From an uncultured Muribaculaceae bacterium (GTDB taxonomy: Bacteria; Bacteroidota; Bacteroidia; Bacteroidales; Muribaculaceae): a stretch of 64,000 nucleotides of DNA. This document shows positions 20,112 through 30,100 of the stretch, one piece after another. The notes below the pieces were generated by a model, which was not told where the DNA came from, ran no database searches, and saw only the letters and a program-made list of their open reading frames with translations. A program made the position numbers and the translations under genes. Position 1 is the stretch's first letter; every line of letters starts with the position of its first letter. The DNA lies in contig CANQRV010000002.1 in assembly GCA_947626355.1 (NCBI GenBank), positions 1 through 64,000 of the forward strand, read 5' to 3'.

Positions 20112-21500
20112 TCAGGGCTCCGATCCGAAAAAGAGGGCGTGTATCAGTCCTAATGCCTTCTCCATGTCGTCGAGGCTCACCACGAATGTCATCGTGGTCT
20201 CCGAGCTGCCGGCCGAATAAGCCTTGGGGGTGATTCCGTTGCGCAGCAGCGTGTTGATGATGCGCGCCGCGGCCCTCAGCTCTGACTTTATATGCTCGCC
20301 CACAACGGCTATCGTGGCGAGACCTGTCTCGAGGCCGATGTCGCTGATCTCTCCCGTGGAGAGCTCGGGAGCGAACTCCTGACGCAGCGCCTCCACGGTG
20401 GCCTGGGCATCGCTTTGTCCTACGGCGAAGGAGAAGCGCGGCTGGCGAGGGTCGTCATATTCCGGCTGCGCCACGAGATAGACGCTGATGCCCTTTCTCG
20501 CCAGGGCGTTGAAGGTGCGTGTGTTGATCTTCGCCACATTGCCCGCAGCTTTGCCGCTGAGTGTGGCCATACATGTGTTCTTGAGCGAGGAGACCCCTTT
20601 CACCGGGCCGGAGTCATGCCCCACATTGTCGGAGATAAGCGTGCCGGGTGCCTTGCTGTTGAAGGTGTTGAGAATCCTGATGGGGATGTTCTTGTGGAAT
20701 ACCGGGTAGATGGTGGGGGGATAGATCACCTTGGCGCCGAAGCTGCAGAGCTCCATGCTCTCCACAAACGACATCTCGGGGATGATGCGGGCCTGCGGGA
20801 TGATGCGCGGGTCGGAAGTCATGAAGCCGTCGACGTCGGTCCATATCTCGAGGCTGTCGGCGTCGAGCGCCGCGGCTATGAGGGCGGCCGTGAAGTCGCT
20901 GCCTCCGCGCCCGAGGTTGGTGATCTCGCCGCTGTCGCGGTCGGTGGATATGAAACCGCCGGCTATCGCCACGCGCTCTGTCATCCCGGCGAATTCCTTC
21001 CGTATGAGCTCCGTGGTGAGCGCCGAGTCGGCGATGTTCTTGCCAAACCATTTTTCCGTCTTCACGAAATCGGGGGAGTAGTGGAGCCGGGCGCCGGGTA
21101 TCATGTCGGCGACAATCACCGACGACATCCTCTCGCCGAAGCTCACCACATTGTCGAGGGTCTTCTCCGAGGCCTCGCCGAGCAGGTAGATGCCGTCGTA
21201 GAGTCGCCGCAGGTCGGCGAGCAGCGAGCCCACCCTCTCCCGGGTCGACTGACGGACACCGGCGACTACCACCTCTTCTATTATATTGTAGTGGCGCGCC
21301 TCGATGGCGTCCATCTCGACCGAATATTCCTTTTTGCCTCCGGCGGCGAGCGACGCGGTGGCCAGCAGGCGGTCGGTAAGGCCGCCGAGGGCCGACACCA
21401 CCACGATGCAGCCTGGCTCGAGGGAGCCCACTATTTCCTTCACGTTTCTAAGGCTGGCGGCCGTGCCTACTGAGGTGCCGCCGAATTTCAACACTTTCAT
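20112..21500 (-). CDS. lysC: Aspartate kinase with C-terminal ACT domains
   Basis: MKVLKFGGTSVGTAASLRNV; SFGERMSS; LGRGGSDFTAALIAAAL. Confidence 0.94.
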   Translation of the reverse strand: MKVLKFGGTSVGTAASLRNVKEIVGSLEPGCIVVVSALGGLTDRLLATASLAAGGKKEYSVEMDAIEARHYNIIEEVVVAGVRQSTRERVGSLLADLRRLYDGIYLLGEASEKTLDNVVSFGERMSSVIVADMIPGARLHYSPDFVKTEKWFGKNIADSALTTELIRKEFAGMTERVAIAGGFISTDRDSGEITNLGRGGSDFTAALIAAALDADSLEIWTDVDGFMTSDPRIIPQARIIPEMSFVESMELCSFGAKVIYPPTIYPVFHKNIPIRILNTFNSKAPGTLISDNVGHDSGPVKGVSSLKNTCMATLSGKAAGNVAKINTRTFNALARKGISVYLVAQPEYDDPRQPRFSFAVGQSDAQATVEALRQEFAPELSTGEISDIGLETGLATIAVVGEHIKSELRAAARIINTLLRNGITPKAYSAGSSETTMTFVVSLDDMEKALGLIHALFFGSEP

Positions 21501-21507
21501 ACAAGCT

Positions 21508-21516
21508 GCAAAGTTA
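21508..21516 (-). promoter_or_regulatory. -7 promoter element (TAACTTTGC) close to lysC ATG
   Basis: gcaaagtta on + strand. Confidence 0.6.
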
Positions 21517-21591
21517 ATAACTGTAAATGAATCTGCAATTGCACATCCTTTTTTTTTATCGACAATTGTTTCTCCGACGGATTTTTTTGCT

Positions 21592-21599
21592 TAATTTTG
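21592..21599 (+). promoter_or_regulatory. -7 promoter element TAATTTTG upstream of yqgE
   Basis: matches TAnnTTTG. Confidence 0.45.
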
Positions 21600-21627
21600 T
21601 TATTATTTCATCAATGCTTATACTATC

Positions 21628-22227
21628 ATGGATATCGACGCTTTCCTTTACGGCAACTCTTCGGTTGAGCCCAATCCGCTGCGCGGCCAGTTGCTCGTGG
21701 CCGAGCCGATGCTCTCGGGCGATGTGTTCGAGCGCGCGGTGGTGGTAATGCTTGATGTCGACAGGCAGCTCGGGCATCTCGGCCTGGTGCTCAATAAGCC
21801 CCTCAACACCACCCTCCGGGAGCTCGCTCCCTCCTGGAGCCCCGACGTGCATCTTCCCGTGTTCTGCGGAGGTCCCGTCGATCTCCAGCGCCTCTTCGTG
21901 CTCCACACTCTCGGCGACGTCATAAAGGGGGCCTCGAAAGTGACCGACGGCCTTTATGTGGGCGGCGACCTTCACTCGATCATGGACTATGTGGAATATG
22001 ACGGCGACGTGGAGGGGAAGATGAGGTTCTTCCTCGGTTACAGCGGATGGTCGAAAGACCAGCTCCAGTCGGAGATCATCCGCCACAGCTGGGCCGTGGA
22101 TTCCGCTCCCGACTATTCCACTCTCCTCACCGGCTATGGCGAGGGATACTGGCGCCGCGAGGTGACCCGTCTGGGTGAGAACTACCGCAGCTGGCTCTCC
22201 GTGCCCTCCGATCCGGCGCTCAACTGA
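21628..22227 (+). CDS. YqgE/AlgH family protein
   Basis: NPLRGQLLVAEPMLSGDVFERAVVVMLD...GLVLNKPLNTTL...VFCGGPVD. Confidence 0.92.
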   Translation: MDIDAFLYGNSSVEPNPLRGQLLVAEPMLSGDVFERAVVVMLDVDRQLGHLGLVLNKPLNTTLRELAPSWSPDVHLPVFCGGPVDLQRLFVLHTLGDVIKGASKVTDGLYVGGDLHSIMDYVEYDGDVEGKMRFFLGYSGWSKDQLQSEIIRHSWAVDSAPDYSTLLTGYGEGYWRREVTRLGENYRSWLSVPSDPALN

Positions 22228-22772
22228 CCGCTGTCGCCGCGCAGCATCCGCTGCACCACCACCACATCCTCCATACCCGCCGATGTGCGCTGCCATGCGC
22301 GCATCATTCCCGCCTCTCGGTAGCCGCAGCCGGCAAACAGCCGTCGGCTCACGGCGTTCGACACCCTGATGCGTGCCGCCACGCTCGTCAGCCCGAGGCG
22401 TCGCGACGCGTAGCCCGTAAGCAGCTCCACCACTCTTCGGCCGATGCCTCTCCCGCGCATACGGGGGAGGATATACACCGCCGCGTAGGCGTTCATGTTT
22501 CGGCGTGATATGCCGTAGAGGTCGGCGATACCCGCCGGCTCGCCGCTCTCCGTGTCTATGGCGATCAGCCTCAGCTGTCCGTCGGCGAAAGGGTCGGCCC
22601 TGTAGCTGCGCGCGTATTCCTCGAGGGTATGCATGGAGTAGGGGGCTACGGTGTCGCCGTCGTCCCATGCCTCGGCATCGTTCTCCACCTCATAGAGCAG
22701 GGCCGCGTCGCCCGGCTCCAGGGCCCGCAGGGCGAGTTTCCTTATGTCGTTTGCCCGGTGATTACATTCCAT
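22182..22772 (-). CDS. GNAT family N-acetyltransferase
   Basis: [20 protein letters not shown]...[20 protein letters not shown]; 3' end overlaps yqgE convergently. Confidence 0.85.
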   Translation of the reverse strand: MECNHRANDIRKLALRALEPGDAALLYEVENDAEAWDDGDTVAPYSMHTLEEYARSYRADPFADGQLRLIAIDTESGEPAGIADLYGISRRNMNAYAAVYILPRMRGRGIGRRVVELLTGYASRRLGLTSVAARIRVSNAVSRRLFAGCGYREAGMMRAWQRTSAGMEDVVVVQRMLRGDSGQLSAGSEGTESQLR

Positions 22773-23391
22773 CGCTTATCGTGTCTGAGAAAAGCACCCT
22801 GTCCTGTATCGAGCGGCCGAGGGTCAGCTCGTCGGCATATTCCAGCTCGTTGCCCATGCTCAGACCGCGGGCAAGCATCGTGATCTTCACAGGATAGGCC
22901 TTCAGGCGCCGGTAGATGTAATAGTTGGTGGTGTCGCCCTCGATTGTGGGGCTCAGGGCGAGGATCACCTCGTTGATGTCGCCGGCAGCCACCCTCTCCA
23001 CGAGCGAGTCGATAGCCAGGTCGCCCGGGCCTATGCCCTCGATGGGGGAGATGAGGCCGCCCAGCACGTGATAGCGCCCGCGGTGGCTGTGGGTGGACTC
23101 TATCGTGATCACGTCCTTCACGTTCTCCACCACGCAGATCGTGGCGCTGTCGCGGCGTGTGTCGGAGCAGATGGCACATGTCTCGACGTCGCTGATGTTG
23201 TGGCAGACGCGGCAATAGCGGATGTCGCGTCTCATCTCGATGATGGCGTTGCCAAGCGCCTCAGCCTCCGTGGCGTCGCGACGCAGAAGGTGGAGGGCCA
23301 GACGAAGCGCCGTCTTGCGTCCGATGCCCGGCAGTTTCGATAGTTCGGTCACCGCATTCTCCAGAAGCGGCGAGTTATATTGCTCTTGCAT
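22762..23391 (-). CDS. recR: Recombination protein RecR
   Basis: [36 protein letters not shown] zinc finger; Toprim [14 protein letters not shown]. Confidence 0.96.
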   Translation of the reverse strand: MQEQYNSPLLENAVTELSKLPGIGRKTALRLALHLLRRDATEAEALGNAIIEMRRDIRYCRVCHNISDVETCAICSDTRRDSATICVVENVKDVITIESTHSHRGRYHVLGGLISPIEGIGPGDLAIDSLVERVAAGDINEVILALSPTIEGDTTNYYIYRRLKAYPVKITMLARGLSMGNELEYADELTLGRSIQDRVLFSDTISDGM

Positions 23392-23394
23392 GGT

Positions 23395-23403
23395 GCAAAG
23401 TTA
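23395..23403 (-). promoter_or_regulatory. -7 promoter element (TAACTTTGC) 4 nt from recR ATG
   Basis: gcaaagtta on + strand. Confidence 0.6.
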
Positions 23404-23484
23404 GCTATTTACTCCCTATCCGCAAAATTCCCTGCATCCGGCCGTGATGGCCCCCTTCAGCTTTGACCATATCGGGATTTTGAT

Positions 23485-23492
23485 TACTTTTG
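23485..23492 (+). promoter_or_regulatory. -7 element TACTTTTG with -33 TTTG (23462-23465), for ruvA-sprA
   Basis: TTTG-N19-TAnnTTTG spacing. Confidence 0.65.
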
Positions 23493-23518
23493 CAGCGTAA
23501 TTCACACCGACAACCGTT

Positions 23519-24106
23519 ATGATCTACTATATCTCGGGCAAAATCGCCGAGCTCACACCCACCTATTGCGTGATAGACTGCGGAGGGATAGGGTATGATA
23601 TCAACATCACCCTCATCGACTACAGCACCCTCAATTCCGGAGCGGCCGGCTCCGCGAAGCTCTTTATCCACGAGAGCATACGCGAGGACGCCCATCTGCT
23701 CTACGGATTCCTCACCGAGACGGAGCGCGAGCTCTTCCGCCTGCTTATAGGAGTGAGTGGCGTAGGCCCCAACACCGCCCGGCTAATCCTCTCCGCCCTC
23801 ACCGCCGACCAGCTCCGCGGGGCCATCGCCTCCGGCAACGACTCCGCCCTAAAGGCCGTGAAGGGGGTCGGTGTCAAGACCGCGCAAAGAATAATTGTAG
23901 ACCTGAAGGATAAAATAAAAGATGATGCAGGAGCGTTTATTTCAAGTGCTCCTGTGGCCGGCGAGGCCTACGACGACGCCCTGGCTGCCCTGGTGATGCT
24001 CGGCTTCACCCAGCAGCAGAGCCAGAAGGCGCTGAAGAAGCTTTTCGCCTCCGACCCGGCCATGAGCACGGAAAAGGCCATTAAAGAGGCCCTGAAGTTG
24101 CTCTGA
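23519..24106 (+). CDS. ruvA: Holliday junction helicase subunit RuvA
   Basis: [69 protein letters not shown]. Confidence 0.96.
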   Translation: MIYYISGKIAELTPTYCVIDCGGIGYDINITLIDYSTLNSGAAGSAKLFIHESIREDAHLLYGFLTETERELFRLLIGVSGVGPNTARLILSALTADQLRGAIASGNDSALKAVKGVGVKTAQRIIVDLKDKIKDDAGAFISSAPVAGEAYDDALAALVMLGFTQQQSQKALKKLFASDPAMSTEKAIKEALKLL

Positions 24107-27100
24107 ATGAACTGCCTGCGCGATCTCGCCACATATCTCGGACTCAAGCGGCTGCCGGTCACCACGGCGGTGGTTCTTTTCGTGGCCTGCTGTCTGGCGC
24201 TCGCCGTCACGGCGCAGCAACAACAGAACTCTCGGCTCAAGCCTCCGCCACCTCCATTCACACCCGACATCAATCCGGCCGCCGGCCTTCCCGACAGCCT
24301 CGCCCTTCCGGCTCCGGTGGCGCCTACGCTTCCCACTGAGTATGACGATTATGTGGGGCGCGAGTACGCGGCCGACCTCTCCGACCCCTCCAACATCAAG
24401 ACGGAGATCGTCTACGATCCCGCCACCAAGCTCTACTATATCCACACCAGGCTCGGCGACAACGACATCCTCACTCCCTATACGCTCACCCCAGAGCAGT
24501 ATAACGAGATGATGACGCGCCGCGAGATGTTCGGATATTTCCAGCAGCGCAACGCGGAGAGCTTCCTTCAGAAAGACAAGGAGCCGTTCAACATCCTCGA
24601 CATGAATTTCTCGCTCGGCCCTCTCGAGAAGGTATTCGGCCCCGGCGGCGTGCGTCTCACCACGCAGGGCTCCATCCAGGTGTCGATGGGCATCAAGAGC
24701 AACAAGACCGACAACCCCGCGTTGTCGCTAAAGTCGCGTCGCAAGACCTTCTTCGATTTCGACCAGAAGATACAGGCCACCATCGCAGCCTCCGTCGGCG
24801 ACAAGATGAAGTTCAACATGACCTACAACACCGACGCGACGTTCGATTTCGACTCCAAGAACCTCAAACTCAACTATGAGGGGAAGGAAGACGAGATCAT
24901 CAAGAACATCGAGGCCGGTAATGTGAGCATGACCACCGGCTCCAGTCTGATACGCGGCGGTACGAGCCTCTTCGGTATCAAGACGAAACTCCAGTTCGGC
25001 AAGCTTACACTCACCGGGCTCGTGAGCCAGCAGAACAGCGAGTCGAAGACCGTCAATACCCAGGGCGGCGTCCAGACCACCAAATACAGCATCAAGGCCG
25101 ACAACTACGACGCGAACCGCCACTTCTTCCTCGCACAGTATTTCTACGACAACTACGACCAGTTCGCATCCCGCCTCCCGCATGTCTCATCGGGCATCAA
25201 CATCACGCGCATCGAGGTGTGGATCACCAACAAGAACAGCCGCTTCGAGGAAGCCCGAAACTTCGTCGGATTCATGGACCTCGGTGAGAATACCCGTCTC
25301 GCCAATGATTTCTGGGTGCCCGACATGTCGACTGCCGTGCCCTCCAACCAGAGCAACAACCTGCTCAGCGTGATAAAGAACGATTATCCAGGCGCCCGTG
25401 AGATCAGTCAGGTCACGCAGGTGCTCGCTCCGCTCCAGGCCTACGGCATCACAGGCGGTCGCGACTATGAGAAGGTGGAGAGCGCAAGGCTTCTGAAATC
25501 GTCGGAATATACCCTCAATTCCACTCTCGGATACATATCCCTCAAACAGGCCCTCAACACCGACGAGGTGCTTGCCGTGGCATACGAATACACCTACAAC
25601 GGCCGCGTCTATCAGGTGGGCGAGTTCTCCAGCGACATCTCCAACACCTCGCAGAGCCTCTACCTCAAGATGCTCCGCTCCACCACCGTGGCTCCAGAGC
25701 TCCCGATGTGGAAGCTGATGATGAAAAACGTCTACTCCCTCGGCGCCTACCAGCTCCAGAAGAAGAATTTCAAGCTCAATATCAAGTATCTGAGCGACAC
25801 CACCGGCACCGAGATCACTTATCTCCCCATAGGCGAGATCGCCAACCAGCCCCTGCTCCAGGTGATGAACCTCGACCGCCTTGACTCCAACCAGGAATCC
25901 AATCCCGACGGATTCTTCGATTATGTGGAGGGATACACCGTGCAGCCTTCCAACGCCAAGATCATCTTCCCGGTGGCTGAGCCTTTCGGCGCGTGGCTCG
26001 AGCGTAAGATCGGCAATCCGGAGCTCGCAGCGCAATACGTATATAAGGAGCTCTACGACTCGACGCTGGTGGTCGCCCGGCAGTTTGCCGACAAGAACAA
26101 GTATTCGCTCAGCGGCGAATACCAGGCGTCGAACGGCGCCACCATACGCCTCAACGCCATGAACGTGCCCCGCGGATCGGTAGTGGTCACCGCCGGCGGC
26201 GTCGTTCTCACCGAGAACAGCGACTATACCGTAGACTACAGCATGGGTATAGTCACCATTACCAACCAGAGCATCATAGACTCCGGCACAAACGTCAGCG
26301 TAACCCTTGAAAACCAGTCGATGTTCAGCATGCAGCGCAAGACGCTGCTCGGCCTCGACGCCCAATACCGATTCAACAAGGATTTCACCCTTGGCGGTAC
26401 TATCCTGAATTTCTCCGAAAAGGCCCTTACCGAGAAGGTGAGCATCGGCGACGAGGTGATCAACAACACCATGTGGGGCCTCAACCTCAGCTACAACAAG
26501 GAGTTCATGTGGCTCACCAACCTCATCAACAAGGTGCCCACCATCAACGCCACGGCTCCCTCGGCGTTCCGCGTCAACGCTGAGTTCGCTCAGCTCGTGC
26601 CCCATAAGCAGAAGACCGGCTCCAACAAGGGCTCATCATATATCGACGACTTCGAGAACACGCAGATCGGCCTCGACCTGCGTTCCCCATACTCGTGGTT
26701 TCTCGCCTCCACTCCCTACGATCCCGGCAGCGACCCGATGTTCCCGGAGGCGTCGCTTTCTAACAACGTCGACTACGGCAAGAACCGTGCCCTGCTCAAC
26801 TGGTACTACATCGACCGCATGTTCACCCAGAAGAACTCCTCGCTCCTTCCCGGCTACCTCAAGAACGACCTCGAGCAGCTCTCCAATCCTTACGTCAGGG
26901 AAGTCACCGTCAATGAGATCTATCCCGGCCGCGACATCAATTACGGCGAGGCAAACTATATACAGACCCTCAACCTCTCCTTCTATCCCAAGGAGCGCGG
27001 CCCTTACAACCTCGACGCCGACAATATCGACGACCAGGGAAATCTCCTCTATCCAGAGAAGCGCTGGGGGGGCATTATGCGAAAGCTCGACAACACCAAT

Positions 27101-30100
27101 TTCGAGACATCGAATGTGGAATACCTCCAGTTCTGGCTCCTCGACCCCTTCCTCGACGAGAAGAATCCAAACCGCGAGGGGGGCGATCTCTACATCAATT
27201 TCGGCGAGATCAGCGAGGACGTCCTCAAGGACGGCATGAAAAGCTATGAGAACGGTCTGCCTGTCGACGGCGACAACCAGTTCATATCAACTACGGTGTG
27301 GGGACGCGTCTCCACGCAGAACTCGCTGACCTACGCTTTCGAGAACACTCCCGACGCACGCCTGCTTCAGGACGTCGGCCTCGACGGACTCCCCGACGAG
27401 TCGGAGTTCGAGTTCGACTCATATAAGGACTATCTCGACCGGCTGCGCGCGAAGCTCCCGGCCTCAACCATCGAGACAATGCAGGCAGACCCGTTCTCGC
27501 CGATGAACGACCCTGCCGGCGACGACTACCATTTCTTCCGCAGCAACTACTACGACGACATCCGCGCCTCGATCCTCGACCGCTACAAGAGATATAACGG
27601 CGTGGAGGGCAACTCCCTCTCTCCCGACCAGAGCTCCAACCCCTATTACCAGTCGGCGCGCAGCGTCCCCGACGTGGAGGACGTCAATCAGGACAACACC
27701 CTCAATGAATACGAGAGGTATTTCGAGTATAAGGTCTCCATCCGCCCCGAAGACCTGGTGGTCGGCAAGAACCACATCACCGACGTGCAGATCTCAAACC
27801 AGCGCACGCGCGACGGCAAGTCGATAGAGGTGAGATGGTACCAGTTCAAGATTCCCCTGACCCAGCCCGACCGCGTCGTCGGCAACATCCGCGACTTCTC
27901 CACCATCCGCTTCGCGCGTATGTTCATGACCGGATTCAAGGAGACAACCCACCTTCGTTTCGCATCGCTCGAGCTCATGAGAGGGGAGTGGCGCGACTAT
28001 AAGTTCAATCTTAACAGCCGCAACGACTCACCCGCGGAGGGCGAGCTCGACATGTCGGTGGTCAATATCGAGGAGAACGACCAGCGCGAACCCGTCAACT
28101 ACGTGCTCCCTCCGGGCGTCGACCGTATCCAGGACCCCGGCCAGAGTCAGGCCACCCAGCTCAACGAGCAGTCGCTCTCCCTCAAGGTCACCGGTCTCCA
28201 GCCCGGAGACGCAAGAGGCATCTATAAGAACACGCAGCTCGACCTGCGCATATACCGACGTCTCCAGATGTGGGTACATGCCGAGGCCCTCATCGACAAC
28301 ATCACCAACACACGCAACGGAGACCTCGCGCTCTTCGTGCGTCTCGGCTCCGATGTGAAAAACAATTATTACGAGTACGAGATACCCCTCGACCTCACTC
28401 CGCCGTCGAACGACTACAATAACTTCAACAGCGCCGACCGTGCGAAGGTATGGCCTATCAACAATTTCCTCAACGTGCCCTTCGAGGTCTTCACCGACCT
28501 GAAGACAGAGCGCAACCGCGCAAAGAGCGAGGGTGCCGACGGCGTGGGCTACGGTGTGCTCTATTCCCATCTCGACCCCGACAACGACCGCAACACGGTC
28601 TCCGTGCTCGGCAACCCAAGTCTCAGCGACGTCAGGGTGATGCTTATCGGTATCCGAAATAAGTCGAACTCCGTGAAAGACGGCACCATCTGGGTCAACG
28701 AGCTTAAGGTGACCGAATTCAATGAGGACGGCGGATGGGCGCTCAAGACCAACATGAACCTCTCGGTCAGTGACCTGGCCATGGTCAACTTCACATACAA
28801 CAAGGAGACCGCCGGTTTCGGCGGCGTCGACCAGGGACTCTCGCAGCGCCGACTCGACGACTACGAGCAATACAACCTCGCGGTGCAGGGCGATGTGGGC
28901 AAGCTCCTCCCCGAAAAGGCACAGCTGCAGGCCCCCGTCTACTACTCGCTCTCGAAAGACAAGGTGACACCCAAATACAACCCGCTCGACCAGGACATCC
29001 TCCTCAAGGATGCCCTCGACGCCGCAGTGACCAAACACGAGAAAGACTCAATCAAGAGCTTCGCGCTCACCACCAAGCGCGTGGAGAGTTTCTCGGTATC
29101 AGGCCTCCGCTTCAATGTAAAGAGCAAGAATCCGATGCCATGGGATCCGGCCAACTTCACCGTCTCATTCTCTTTCAACAAGCAGAAGGACGTCGATCCT
29201 ACTACCGAATATGAGGTCACCAACGACTATCGTGGCAGCTTCCAGTATTCCTACAGCCCTTATGTCAAGGGCTGGAAGCCGTTCTCCTTCATAAAGGGTA
29301 AGGGGAAGACCGCGAAGTGGCTCCGCGACTGGGAGCTAAACTGGCTCTTCAACAACCTCACTTTCTACACCAGCATGACCCGCTACTACTATGAGCAGCA
29401 GACACGCAGCGAGGTCGACATGAATTTCCAGCTCCCCGTGCAGGTCAGCAAGAATTTCCTCTGGGACCGCCAGCTCAGCCTCACATGGAATTTCACCCAG
29501 TCGCTCAACTTCTCCTTCTCAAGCAACACTACTGCAAGAATCGAGGAGACGGTCGGCGCCGTCAACAAGCGTCTGTTCCCCGACAAATACCGCGACTGGA
29601 AGGATACCGTATGGTCGAGCATCAAGGGGCTCGGCACCCCCTGGAACTACAATCAGACGTTTACCGGTTCCTACCGCGCCCCCTTCAACAAGATAGCATT
29701 CCTCGACTACCTGACCGCCAACGTGACCTACAATTCCACCTACAAGTGGGACAAGGGCGCCACCGTCGACGGCCTCTATCTCGGCAACAGCATCCAGAAT
29801 CAGTCGACCTGGAACGCCGACGGTCGCCTCAATTTCGAGACACTGTTCAATAAGTCGAAATATCTCCAGGAGATCAACAAGCGCTTTTCCTCCTCGCAGA
29901 AGGGTAACCCGCGAAACCAGGGGCGCAATAAGGACAACACCCCGAAGACTCCCAAGAGGAACGAGCCGAAGAAATACGAGCGCGCGATGTATCTGAGCAT
30001 GGACACAACCACCACCATCCGACACAATATGCGCACCCGCAAGCTGAAGATATCCGCCACCCTCGACGACGGCACTCCCTATGTGCTCAAGACGAAGATC

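Noticed and set aside
28028-29038. 336-aa minus-strand ORF inside sprA, with many similar antisense ORFs
   Set aside because: Shadow ORFs produced by codon bias; no start context, promoter or family motif.
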